From Paenibacillus planticolens (lineage in GTDB: Bacteria > Bacillota > Bacilli > Paenibacillales > NBRC-103111), in contig NZ_WHNZ01000017.1 in assembly GCF_013141725.1 (NCBI RefSeq), forward strand, positions 1 to 64,000: DNA of 64,000 nucleotides. The letters are read 5' to 3'. Shown one piece after another: positions 1 through 7,377 of the stretch (position 1 is its first letter; every line of letters begins with the position of its first letter). The notes beneath the pieces are model-generated. The model was not told the origin of the DNA. It was given only the letters and a program-made list of their open reading frames with translations, and made no database searches. A program made the position numbers and the translations under genes.

Positions 1-54
1 AGTCGATTACTCGACTGTGCTTACTCACTCGTTGTTCAGTTTTCAAAGATCAAT
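1..54 (-). other. rRNA operon leader / processing box (partial)
   Basis: On the minus strand positions 53-34 read TTGATCTTTGAAAACTGAAC. This is the conserved TCTTTGAAAACT box found in 16S leaders and 16S-23S spacers of Bacilli. It lies directly downstream of two tandem promoter-like sites and reads out of the left edge, so an rRNA operon most likely continues leftwards. No rRNA gene sequence is inside the window, so leader rather than spacer is inferred from the promoters upstream. Confidence 0.7.
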
Positions 55-93
55 GTCTTTCTCATTCCGTCCCGCTCTTGCGACCGGAATTAC

Positions 94-123
94 AATATAG
101 CACATTCACCCAACCAGATGCAA
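94..123 (-). promoter_or_regulatory. Candidate rRNA promoter P2
   Basis: Minus strand: -35 TTGCAT (123-118), 18-bp spacer, -10 TATATT (99-94), followed by TGTAATTCCGGTCGC. The same hexamers recur about 84 bp upstream, the tandem arrangement typical of rRNA operons in Bacilli. Confidence 0.6.
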
Positions 124-177
124 GTTTTATTTTTACTTTTTTCGATAAAAATTTCAGCTCGTCTTGGCCGGAATGAC

Positions 178-206
178 AATATACCATGGGGATATGAATA
201 ATGCAA
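178..206 (-). promoter_or_regulatory. Candidate rRNA promoter P1
   Basis: Minus strand: -35 TTGCAT (206-201), 17-bp spacer, -10 TATATT (183-178). The initial transcribed sequence TGTCATTCCGGCC closely matches that of the downstream promoter, which suggests a duplicated promoter unit. It begins 19 bp beyond the stop codon of the small gene at 225-503. Confidence 0.6.
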
Positions 207-224
207 CACCATTCTGCATTTTTT

Positions 225-503
225 TTACGAATGACCGCGATTCAGCATATCCTCTACCAATTCCTGCTCGAAGCGCTCTTTCAACGCATCATTGCTTGGC
301 GCTACGGATAAGCTAATCTCTTTGTATTCGCGGATCATATTTTGAATGGCCTCCAAGTTGCCCCCCTGGGCGAAATAATCTGTTTGGGCAATAACATGAT
401 AAGCCACAGCTTGGTAAGCATCAGTAAAGCTTTGATCCATATTGGCGGATCCTCGGTAGTCGGTGTAATATCTTTTGAATGTTTCCATCAGTGTTTCGTT
501 CAT
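225..503 (-). CDS. Small protein of unknown function (92 aa)
   Basis: I do not recognise this protein. The start is the internal ATG at 503, because AAAGGAG sits 10 nt upstream of it; the frame stays open to 599, but that extension has no ribosome binding site. The product (MNETLMETFKRYY...) is soluble, acidic and probably helical, with no signal peptide or membrane segment. It is the last gene before the rRNA promoters and reads in the same direction, so some read-through into the rRNA operon is possible. No terminator is visible between them. Confidence 0.6.
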   Translation of the reverse strand: MNETLMETFKRYYTDYRGSANMDQSFTDAYQAVAYHVIAQTDYFAQGGNLEAIQNMIREYKEISLSVAPSNDALKERFEQELVEDMLNRGHS

Positions 504-564
504 AGCCAAGCCACTCCTTTCAAGATAGAGAACAGTTTCCCACAAGAAAAGGAAGTTTATACAG

Positions 565-609
565 CATAAAACATAACAGCTCCCCGCAATAAAACGCAAG
601 GAGCCTGTT
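565..609 (-). terminator. Terminator after the SLH gene
   Basis: AACAGCTCC (575-583) pairs with GGAGCCTGTT (600-609) with one bulge; on the minus strand it is followed by ATGTTTTATG. It lies 45 bp beyond the stop of the SLH-domain gene. The T-tract is short, so efficiency is uncertain. Confidence 0.55.
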
Positions 610-653
610 ATGTGTACTTAACCTTTTTCTATATCTCTCTAAAAGTTCTTTTT

Positions 654-1868
654 TTATTTTACATCAATGGAAGATACAACTTGGTTTTGACCTTTAAGCT
701 CCACCAGATGACCTTGTGTAAACCCACCTAGGTTGCCTGTCAAAGCTACATTAGCAGCTACGTTATACACAGTAGTTTGGTTTACGCCATTGATATTTTG
801 AGTGATGGAAATCGTTGTGATTTTACCATTCGCATCAACCGTTGTACCGTTCAATGTACCTACTACATCAAAGGATTGGTTAACTTGCGCCAATTTTGTA
901 ACTTCTACGAATACAACTTGATTATTGAAGGAACGAACTTTAATTTCGTCTCCCACTTGAAGCTCGGAAGGAGCTACTTTCACTCCGTTGCGCAAAATGA
1001 ATGCATCCGGGTGCAGAACATAGTTTGTTGTAACTCCCGCTTTCGTTACCGGAAGCACGTTATTGTAAACCGTAGCGTTCACTGTGCCTGCAGTCGCGTT
1101 TTGCTCATCAGGCATTTGCCCGCCAGTACGATCCAATAGAGCTGCCAGTTGGGCACGCGTTACGTTTTGGTTTGGTTTGAAAGTGTTATCTTCGAAACCG
1201 TCAACCAGACCTTTTGCGATAGCTACAGCTACATAGCCTACAGAACCTGCAGGGATTTGCTTCGCATCTTTAAATGTCAGCTGCGTGTTCATTTTCGCTT
1301 TAGCTTCGGACTCAAGTTTCAGAGCTTTTACAAGAAGTGTAGTTGCCCATAGGCGGTCAGCTTCTTTATTCGGTTGAACGGAGTCATCGCTCTCAGTGAA
1401 AAGGTCGTTTTCAAGAGCTACGGCTACGTATCCTACAGCCCAAGCAGGGATTTTGTCAGCATCTTTGAAGTTTAGTTTTGTTGCCATTTCAGTAGCGGAT
1501 TCCGCTTGTTCACGCAAACCCATCAATCTTACAGCGGCTGTAATCGCTTCAATGCGGGAAACGGATTTGTCCGGTTTGAACGTACCGTCTTCGTAACCTT
1601 CGAATACTTGCTTGGATGCCAAGCTAGCTATGTATCGCATTGCCCATTGAGCGCCTTTAAGATCGTCAAAGTTGATGCGGATTTGAATGTTGCCTTTAAC
1701 ATTAATATTATTGTTATTATAAGTGCTGTTGATGCTGTTGTTTCCTTTGCCGCGGTCATCACGGTCATTGTGGTCGTTTCCTTTAGCGAACGCTGCAGAA
1801 GCGCCACCCATTACCATTGTAAATACAAGTCCTGTTGCTACAGCTTTCTTCAATAGGTTCTTTTTCAT
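654..1868 (-). CDS. SLH-domain cell-surface protein (404 aa)
   Basis: Secreted protein anchored to the cell wall through S-layer homology domains. Residues 1-28 form a classical signal peptide ending AAFA. A basic/Asn-rich linker (HNDRDDRGKGNN, then NNNN) follows. Three SLH-type repeats cover about residues 70-250; two end in the hallmark pattern G(Y/F)EDxTFKP (VFEGYEDGTFKPDKSVSR and GFEDNTFKPNQNVTRAQ). The C-terminal part (about 260-404) is a beta-rich domain of unknown function with KV/EV strands. Start ATG 1868 has GAGAGGGAA 6-7 nt upstream. A 12-bp palindrome CCTTCGCGAAGG lies upstream at 1918-1929. Cell-wall binding is known for SLH domains; the role of the C-terminal domain is unknown. 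Confidence 0.88.
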   Translation of the reverse strand: MKKNLLKKAVATGLVFTMVMGGASAAFAKGNDHNDRDDRGKGNNSINSTYNNNNINVKGNIQIRINFDDLKGAQWAMRYIASLASKQVFEGYEDGTFKPDKSVSRIEAITAAVRLMGLREQAESATEMATKLNFKDADKIPAWAVGYVAVALENDLFTESDDSVQPNKEADRLWATTLLVKALKLESEAKAKMNTQLTFKDAKQIPAGSVGYVAVAIAKGLVDGFEDNTFKPNQNVTRAQLAALLDRTGGQMPDEQNATAGTVNATVYNNVLPVTKAGVTTNYVLHPDAFILRNGVKVAPSELQVGDEIKVRSFNNQVVFVEVTKLAQVNQSFDVVGTLNGTTVDANGKITTISITQNINGVNQTTVYNVAANVALTGNLGGFTQGHLVELKGQNQVVSSIDVK

Positions 1869-2083
1869 ATCAAGTTCCCTCTCCCATATTCATATGATTG
1901 GTATAAATAATGTGGAGCCTTCGCGAAGGGTTCCTGGTTATGCTACAAGGATTCGCCATAGAGAAAATGTTTAGGGGGGTGGTGCTGAAATCTTTTGAAA
2001 TATCAAATGGCCGTGTCTGTTAAATCACCTATGAAACTGCTAAACTAAACGATATAAAAGACTGTCGCTAAAGGAGCCCGTTC

Positions 2084-3739
2084 ATGCGTTTACGTAATCC
2101 CAGAGTTCAACTCGTTATTGCTCTAGCCGTCGTTCTAATTGGTTTGTTAGTCTTCTCCTTTAGCAAACTCGGGCTTATGCAAACAAAAGTGAAACCCCTC
2201 GCTGATTCAACAACAAACATCACGAACTCAAATCTTCCTCCTGCTACCGTAGCGCCCTCAGCACCAGTGGCAGGAACCAAAAATGAGAATATTAACACGT
2301 ATCCAACAGAGCAATTTGACGTCGTTGTCATCGGCAGTGAGCTGGAAGGTCTGTATTTGGCCCGGGCGGCGGCAGACGAAGGCTTGAAGGTAAAGGTACT
2401 GGATCCTCACAAAGCTTTTGGAGGTCAAATTCTTCAAAGCCAAATGCTGTTTCTGGACGAAACTCGCGACGATCAAGGTCATTTATTAGTACAAGGCCGT
2501 GCTAAAGAATTATTCGACGGGTTCCGGAATGCCAAAATTCGCAAGCTTTCCGAATTCACTTCCTACATGAATAAACTGATCTTGAATATTCCGGTCGAAT
2601 CCGGCATTGTCATGAATGAAGTTGAGCAAATCAACACATCTGACAATATGCATAAGGTTGCTTCTATTGTGTATACGAACGCTCAGAATGAGAAAAAGAA
2701 AATTACAGCCGGCTACTGGGTCGAAAATAGCGATTATGCCGCACTCATCTCCCGGCTCGATGCTAAGAGACTGCCCGGGCTTGAGAAATTCTACGGACAA
2801 AAAGAAATCGAGTACATGAGTGCCGGTATGATGATGAAATTCAAAAATGTCGATTGGAAAAAGTTCAATACCACCTTCAACTCGCTGAAGCCTGAGGAAA
2901 AATCCAAAAAATTTGGCGGCGGCTATGTCAGTGACAGCTTTGCAATTGGACTCAGCGGCATGACAAAGGCTTATCACCCTTCCAATGACCGAGTGTTTCT
3001 CAGAGGTTTGAATGCGGTGAATCAAAGAGACGGGGAAGTATTGATCAACGCACTTCTTGTGTATACGGTCGACCCGTCCAAACCCGAATCCATCCAGGAA
3101 GCCGTTACACTGGGCAACAAGGAGACCGCGTCCATTCTCGGGCATTTCCGTAAAACATTACCGGGCTGGGAGCATGCCGAGCTTGGCGAACTGCCGACCT
3201 ACCCGTATGTACGAGAATATAACCATTACGAAATGGATTATGTGCTAAAGCCGTCCGACCTGCTCTCGGGCACCATGTTCTGGGATAACGTCAGCATTGG
3301 CGGCTACCCGCTTGATTTACAAGGCACGAGTGCAAATAAGTGGGGAATTGAAATGGGGCGCCCAGATAAATACGGCATGCCGCTGCGCAGCTTTTTATTG
3401 AAAAATTACGAAAACGTCATTGCCGCCGGGAAAAATGTGGGCTCCTCAGCGATCGCTTACGGAAGCACAAGAATTCAGCCGAATACGAGCCTGGCCGCTG
3501 AATCGATCGGCGTCATCCTCGGCCAAATTCACGGCAAGCACACGCTTAGAGAGATCAAGCCGGAAGAAATGACGAAGCTGCAGCAGTATTTAGCCGACCA
3601 TTACCAAATAAAGGTGACCGGAGTCACCGGCACGAACAAAATCAGCGGTTGGACCGAGGAAGAAATCAGAAAGCTCGATAGCGGAGAAATTACGTATCCG
3701 AGTTATGTGCAAACACGTAAGAAAACAACTGCGAAATAA
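2084..3739 (+). CDS. Membrane-anchored FAD-dependent oxidoreductase (551 aa)
   Basis: Residues 8-30 form one hydrophobic N-terminal segment, followed by a Pro/Ser/Thr linker to about 75. The rest is a flavoprotein with an N-terminal Rossmann motif, FDVVVIGSELEGLYLARAAADEG, in which the usual GxGxxG is changed to GSELEG. A C-terminal FAD signature (NVIAAGKNVGSSAIAYGSTRIQP) follows. This layout fits the FAD_oxidored (BaiN/xanthan-lyase-like) class, acting outside the cytoplasm or at the membrane; the substrate is unknown. AAGGAG sits 7 nt before ATG 2084. The gene is monocistronic, with a strong terminator directly downstream. The Cys of the classical FAD_oxidored disulfide motif is not obvious. 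Confidence 0.8.
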   Translation: MRLRNPRVQLVIALAVVLIGLLVFSFSKLGLMQTKVKPLADSTTNITNSNLPPATVAPSAPVAGTKNENINTYPTEQFDVVVIGSELEGLYLARAAADEGLKVKVLDPHKAFGGQILQSQMLFLDETRDDQGHLLVQGRAKELFDGFRNAKIRKLSEFTSYMNKLILNIPVESGIVMNEVEQINTSDNMHKVASIVYTNAQNEKKKITAGYWVENSDYAALISRLDAKRLPGLEKFYGQKEIEYMSAGMMMKFKNVDWKKFNTTFNSLKPEEKSKKFGGGYVSDSFAIGLSGMTKAYHPSNDRVFLRGLNAVNQRDGEVLINALLVYTVDPSKPESIQEAVTLGNKETASILGHFRKTLPGWEHAELGELPTYPYVREYNHYEMDYVLKPSDLLSGTMFWDNVSIGGYPLDLQGTSANKWGIEMGRPDKYGMPLRSFLLKNYENVIAAGKNVGSSAIAYGSTRIQPNTSLAAESIGVILGQIHGKHTLREIKPEEMTKLQQYLADHYQIKVTGVTGTNKISGWTEEEIRKLDSGEITYPSYVQTRKKTTAK

Positions 3740-3746
3740 ACAAAGA

Positions 3747-3787
3747 CCGTACATTCGTTTCCAAAACGATTGTGCGGCTTTTTTTAC
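3747..3787 (+). terminator. Rho-independent terminator
   Basis: CCGTACA-T-TCGTTT pairs with AAACGA-T-TGTGCGG, followed by seven T residues, directly after the FAD oxidoreductase stop. Confidence 0.88.
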
Positions 3788-3808
3788 GAAAATTTAATGA
3801 AATGATGG

Positions 3809-3837
3809 TTGAAAAAACAGAGCTGCGGTCATATAAT
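3809..3837 (+). promoter_or_regulatory. SigA promoter of the deoR-like operon
   Basis: TTGAAA (3809-3814), 17-bp spacer, TATAAT (3832-3837): near-consensus vegetative promoter. The expected transcription start is about 3844. Confidence 0.8.
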
Positions 3838-3846
3838 AAGCATTAT

Positions 3847-3872
3847 ACTTAACATCACTTAAAAACACTTAA
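3847..3872 (+). promoter_or_regulatory. Triple ACTTAA direct repeat, candidate operator
   Basis: ACTTAA occurs at 3847-3852, 3857-3862 and 3867-3872, exactly 10 bp apart, so the same face of the helix is presented three times. The array lies just after the predicted transcription start and before the ribosome binding site of the DeoR-family gene, where autoregulatory binding would block transcription. Binding by the DeoR protein is inferred. Confidence 0.6.
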
Positions 3873-3892
3873 GCGAAAGGAGTGAAAACCCC

Positions 3893-4660
3893 TTGTTTCA
3901 AGAGGAGAGGCTTATTTCAATCCTTGATTACTTAAAATTAAATAAGCGCATTACCGTTGATTTGATTTGTGAACTCTATGATGTTTCACGGGATACCGCA
4001 AGGCGTGACATGGTGAAGCTTGAGGAACAAGGACGCATTGTGCGGACACGCGGCGGCGCTATTCTTCCTACCCTTTCCAAAGAAGTAGGCAATTATGAAC
4101 AAAGGCTGCAAGCCGAGTCATCCTCGAAGCTAACCATCGGGAGAGCTGCCGCAGCGCTCATTCAGGACGGGGACTATATTATGATGGATGCTTCCACCAC
4201 AGTTCTCCAAGCTGCAACCGCATTAAGCTCCAAGCGCAATGTTGTGGTGACAAGCTCCATAGAAATTGCTGCGATTCTGACCCGCAAGGATGAAACGACG
4301 ATCCATATTCTTGGAGGTGTATTGGACAACAAACACCATAGCGTATACGGAGCAAAAGCGATTGAAATGCTGAATGATTACCACGTCGATAAGCTGTTGA
4401 TCGGAACCTGCGGGATTACAGAAGAAGGCCTGTCAGCTCCTAACGAAGAGGACTGCTATTTAGTTCGCGCCATGATGCAGCATGCTGACCAAGTCATTGT
4501 TTTAGCGGATCACTCCAAGTTCGGTAAACGGCTGTTTCACCGGGTCGTAGGTTTCGAAAGCATCGATATCTTAGTGACTGACCAAGCGTTAAGCCCGGAA
4601 ATGAAAGAAAAATTGCTTGCAAGCGAAGTAGAAATCGTTCTGGCTGAAGGAGATGAATGA
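3893..4660 (+). CDS. DeoR/GlpR-family transcriptional regulator (255 aa)
   Basis: Sugar-phosphate-responsive repressor type. The N-terminal DeoR helix-turn-helix (about residues 6-58) contains the family signature VSRDTARRDMVKLEEQGRIVRTRGGA. A sensor domain of the phosphosugar-binding type (about 75-235) includes DASTTVLQAA and ILGG. The start is TTG 3893 with AAAGGAGTG 8 nt upstream; no ATG is better placed. It is the first gene of a three-gene operon with a HAD phosphatase and an MFS transporter, so a carbohydrate or sugar-phosphate inducer is likely. A consensus promoter and a 10-bp-spaced repeat precede it. Confidence 0.9.
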   Translation: MFQEERLISILDYLKLNKRITVDLICELYDVSRDTARRDMVKLEEQGRIVRTRGGAILPTLSKEVGNYEQRLQAESSSKLTIGRAAAALIQDGDYIMMDASTTVLQAATALSSKRNVVVTSSIEIAAILTRKDETTIHILGGVLDNKHHSVYGAKAIEMLNDYHVDKLLIGTCGITEEGLSAPNEEDCYLVRAMMQHADQVIVLADHSKFGKRLFHRVVGFESIDILVTDQALSPEMKEKLLASEVEIVLAEGDE

Positions 4661-4661
4661 C

Positions 4662-5486
4662 ATGATTAAGCTTATCGTCAGTGATTTGGACGGCACATTG
4701 CTCGATCACAGCAAGAAGGTTAGCCCCAGAGAGCAAGCTGCCCTGAAAAAGGCGAAGGAAGCCGATATGATCCTTTGCCTGGCATCAGGAAGAATGAATG
4801 TGGAGATGCAGCAAGTATTAGAGGAAATTGGACATCGCGCCTATTCGTTATCGCAAAATGGCGCGTTCATCCATCTGGAGGACGGTACGTTTCTGAAATC
4901 CGAGCTGTTCAAACCTGAGTTGGCTTTCCAAGTGTACCAATTGTTGAAGGAATTTGACCTCGTCAAGCTCGTTTGCTCCGGGGAAGCGAATTATATCACG
5001 CATTTGACTCCGGCTTCCGACGAGGTTCAATCCCGGACATTCCGCCCTTTTATTCTCAAAGAGGACTTGGAGCCGTCATTGAGAGGTGAACTTCCCGTTT
5101 GCAAGTTCTCGCTATTTGGAGATATCCAAGTTCTCTTGACGCTTAAATCCGTCATGGAGAAACAGCTCGGCGATCAAGTCGAACTGTTCATCTCCGACAA
5201 GGATTGCTTGGACATTATGCCGCTTCAAGTTTCCAAAGGCAACTCGCTGCTCGTGCTGATCGAGAAATTAGGTTTGCAGCCGGAGGAAGTCGCCTGTATC
5301 GGAGACTCCTTCAATGATGTCTCCATGTTCGGCATCACTCCTCATAGCTTTGCCATGAAAGGCGCTCATCCGGATGTTAAACAACAAGCAAACTATCAGG
5401 TGGAATCCGTAGCAGAAGCCATTCATCATATATTTGCCTACAACGATAAATATATTGCCGAACAAAAAGGAAGCACGATGATATGA
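4662..5486 (+). CDS. Cof-type HAD-IIB sugar phosphatase (274 aa)
   Basis: Haloacid-dehalogenase phosphatase of the Cof/YidA type. The nucleophile motif is VSDLDGTLLD (motif I), motif II is ASGR, and the C-terminal motifs are KGNSLLVLIEKLGL and GDSFNDVSMF (motif IV acidic pair). The large alpha/beta cap lies between about residues 85 and 190. The start ATG 4662 is preferred over 4653: AAGGAG at 4647-4652 touches 4653 but leaves 9 nt to 4662. It follows the DeoR gene by 1 bp and its last bases overlap the transporter start (ATGA), so the three genes are translationally coupled. It probably dephosphorylates a sugar phosphate linked to the transported compound; substrate not identifiable. Confidence 0.88.
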   Translation: MIKLIVSDLDGTLLDHSKKVSPREQAALKKAKEADMILCLASGRMNVEMQQVLEEIGHRAYSLSQNGAFIHLEDGTFLKSELFKPELAFQVYQLLKEFDLVKLVCSGEANYITHLTPASDEVQSRTFRPFILKEDLEPSLRGELPVCKFSLFGDIQVLLTLKSVMEKQLGDQVELFISDKDCLDIMPLQVSKGNSLLVLIEKLGLQPEEVACIGDSFNDVSMFGITPHSFAMKGAHPDVKQQANYQVESVAEAIHHIFAYNDKYIAEQKGSTMI

Positions 5487-6685
5487 AAAAATTATTGATC
5501 ATGGGCTGCTTGTCTTATTTGTTAACTGGCTGCACCCACGTTATTTTTGGCGCTGTATTGCCTGAATTGCTTGCGCATTACGGACGGAGCTACAGCGACG
5601 GAGGCCTGCTAGTGTTCCTGGAGTTCGGCGGCTTCCTTCTTGGCGTGCTAAGCATGCCCGCACTCAGCCGCCGCATCAGCCGCCGAAGCACCATCATTAC
5701 GGCCTTTGGGCTGCTCTTTTTGGCCATGATCGCCGTCGTGCTGCTGCCCCCTTGGCCGCTAGCTGTATGTCTTTCATTCGTAGCAGGCGTGGCTTTCGGG
5801 CTCGTTGAAGCGAGCATTTCCACCTTTGTGTTAATGGCAGCCAAGGATAAGCAAGCTTCTGCATTCAGCCAGCTTGAGGTCTTTTTCGGACTTGGCGCTC
5901 TAATTATGCCGGTGATTTCCAGTCTACTGATTATGAATGGTTTATGGAAATACGGCTTCATGCTGCTGGGACTTAGCGCGCTTGCGACAGGCATCATCTG
6001 GTCGAAGCTCTCCTTGGGCGAGCACGACGAATTGCTGGATCACAAAGCGGACCGGACGAAGGAAAATGTTAAGCCTCCAGCCCTGACGAGAAGTTCTTTA
6101 ACCTTCCTTATTCTGTTCATGCTTGTTTTCTTCATCTACGTAGGAATGGAAAATACGATCGTTAATTTCCTGCCATCGATCTTTATCGATCAAATGCAAA
6201 CGTCAAGCTCTGTTTCCACTTTGGCGGTGACGGCTTATTGGATTGCTATGGTCATTGGGCGTATATTCGCCGGCGTACTTGCCGAGAAAATGACCTATTT
6301 CCGCTACTTGGCCGTTTCTTTTGGCGGCAGCTTGGTTACTGTATTTTTGTGGTTGTTCAGCACTCAGTTGTGGAGCAGCTTCGCAATTGTTCTTCTGCTT
6401 GGCCTCTTCATGTCAGGGATGTTCGCTGTCGCTCTTATTTATGCGAATCAATTGCTTCCGGGACGTACAGAGCAAACGACAAGCACACTTATCGCTGCGG
6501 GCGGTTTAGGCGGATCCGTTCTTCCGCTAGGCGTGGGCTGGGGGATGGATAGATTTCAAGTCGGCCTCTCAATTTGGTTTGTGTTAGCTGGCATGTGTAT
6601 CGTGTTCGGAATTGTTGTCTATTCCCGGAGATGGAAGGTTCAGGCTTCAAGTGAACGGAAACATGAGTCCGCTATCGTGACATAA
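5483..6685 (+). CDS. MFS transporter, sugar-permease type (400 aa)
   Basis: Twelve hydrophobic segments are visible, with a central cytoplasmic loop around residues 185-205 (GEHDELLDHKADRTKENVK). Loop 2-3 carries RRISRRS, the degenerate MFS basic motif. Overall pattern resembles the FucP/GlcP sugar:H+ symporter group more than drug exporters. The start ATG 5483 overlaps the HAD stop by 4 bp; AAAGGAAG lies 9 nt upstream. Operon context (DeoR regulator, sugar phosphatase) supports carbohydrate uptake; specificity unknown. It is followed by a repeat-derived terminator. Confidence 0.85.
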   Translation: MKKLLIMGCLSYLLTGCTHVIFGAVLPELLAHYGRSYSDGGLLVFLEFGGFLLGVLSMPALSRRISRRSTIITAFGLLFLAMIAVVLLPPWPLAVCLSFVAGVAFGLVEASISTFVLMAAKDKQASAFSQLEVFFGLGALIMPVISSLLIMNGLWKYGFMLLGLSALATGIIWSKLSLGEHDELLDHKADRTKENVKPPALTRSSLTFLILFMLVFFIYVGMENTIVNFLPSIFIDQMQTSSSVSTLAVTAYWIAMVIGRIFAGVLAEKMTYFRYLAVSFGGSLVTVFLWLFSTQLWSSFAIVLLLGLFMSGMFAVALIYANQLLPGRTEQTTSTLIAAGGLGGSVLPLGVGWGMDRFQVGLSIWFVLAGMCIVFGIVVYSRRWKVQASSERKHESAIVT

Positions 6686-6756
6686 AGTTTTTCGAAGAAG
6701 GCCAGGTAAGCACAAAAGGCTGTCCCACAAGTCATAGTAATGACTGGGACAGCCTC
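6686..6756 (+). repeat. Core-less copy of dispersed repeat A
   Basis: The segment AAGTTTTTCGAAGAAGGC followed by the hairpin block around GTCCCACAAGTCAT...ATGACTGGGAC matches both flanks of the long elements at 42564-42855 and 51190-51517. It lacks their roughly 200-bp four-module core. It reads as a deletion derivative, or as the site form before the core was acquired. Confidence 0.6.
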
Positions 6757-6763
6757 TTTCTTT
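6717..6763 (+). terminator. Terminator after the MFS operon
   Basis: AGGCTGTCCCA (6717-6727) pairs with TGGGACAGCCT (6745-6755) around an inner AGTCAT/ATGACT stem, followed by a T-rich run CTTTCTTTTTT. It is the right half of the core-less repeat copy, so a repeat end serves as terminator here. Confidence 0.85.
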
Positions 6764-6777
6764 TTTCCTCCACGCGT

Positions 6778-7323
6778 TTACCGCAGCGCCTTCAATTGAA
6801 TGAGGACCGCTTTCTCCTCGAACCGCACATCCCTTACCCCTATAAGTAAAGGTAAGTGATCTTCGATCGAAAGCTCTATCGGAGCAAGCTGGAGCCAGTC
6901 TTTTGGCAGCAGCAGCCCTTTGATCATCGTGTTCTGATGTCGAATGACGACATTTGGCGGATCCCATGCTAAGGTAAACAGCAGTTGGGCACCAACAGGC
7001 ACTATGTCCTGCCACCTGACATTTACGTCAGCCACAAGGTTGGATCCCTGAAGCGTGAGCTTGGCCCCTTCGATTCGAACACCGTTAGGCAAAGTCCGAT
7101 GGGCTGCCAGCTGTTTCTTAACAAGATTGTTCAAATCTTGCTCGCTTACCTGCACTTCCAGCTTCCTGTTCTTGGCGATATCGGCGATCTTACCGGCAAT
7201 CGAGATTTCTTGATAGCTCAGGTCCAGATCCTCCGCAGGTTTGATGTGCCGGATGATCATCACCGCGGCGGCCGCAGCAATAACGATGACCGCTATGACG
7301 AAAACAAATAACTTTTTCAGCAC
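6778..7323 (-). CDS. Membrane-anchored protein of unknown function (181 aa)
   Basis: Residues 5-25 form one N-terminal transmembrane helix (LFVFVIAVIVIAAAAAVMII) followed by an extracytoplasmic domain of alternating beta strands (LEVQVSEQDLNNLVKKQL, LTLQGSNLVADVNVRWQ, IELSIEDHLPLLIG). The layout recalls YpmS/DUF2140 or LptC-like lipid-binding folds, but I cannot confirm membership. Start is GTG 7323 with only a weak GGTGTG-type site upstream. It lies downstream of the DEAD-box helicase on the same strand (54 bp gap), possibly co-transcribed. Confidence 0.65.
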   Translation of the reverse strand: MLKKLFVFVIAVIVIAAAAAVMIIRHIKPAEDLDLSYQEISIAGKIADIAKNRKLEVQVSEQDLNNLVKKQLAAHRTLPNGVRIEGAKLTLQGSNLVADVNVRWQDIVPVGAQLLFTLAWDPPNVVIRHQNTMIKGLLLPKDWLQLAPIELSIEDHLPLLIGVRDVRFEEKAVLIQLKALR

Positions 7324-7377
7324 GCTTCACACCCCGCAGAAGACAGATTTGGCGAACCGTACCGATTCGGTAAACGG

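Noticed and set aside
2510-3145. Open frame of about 211 codons on the minus strand
   Set aside because: Antisense shadow of the FAD oxidoreductase; no domain or ribosome binding site.
5483-5560. LLTGC lipobox-like sequence at the N-terminus of the MFS transporter
   Set aside because: It lies within the first transmembrane helix of a 12-helix transporter, and no mature extracytoplasmic domain follows.
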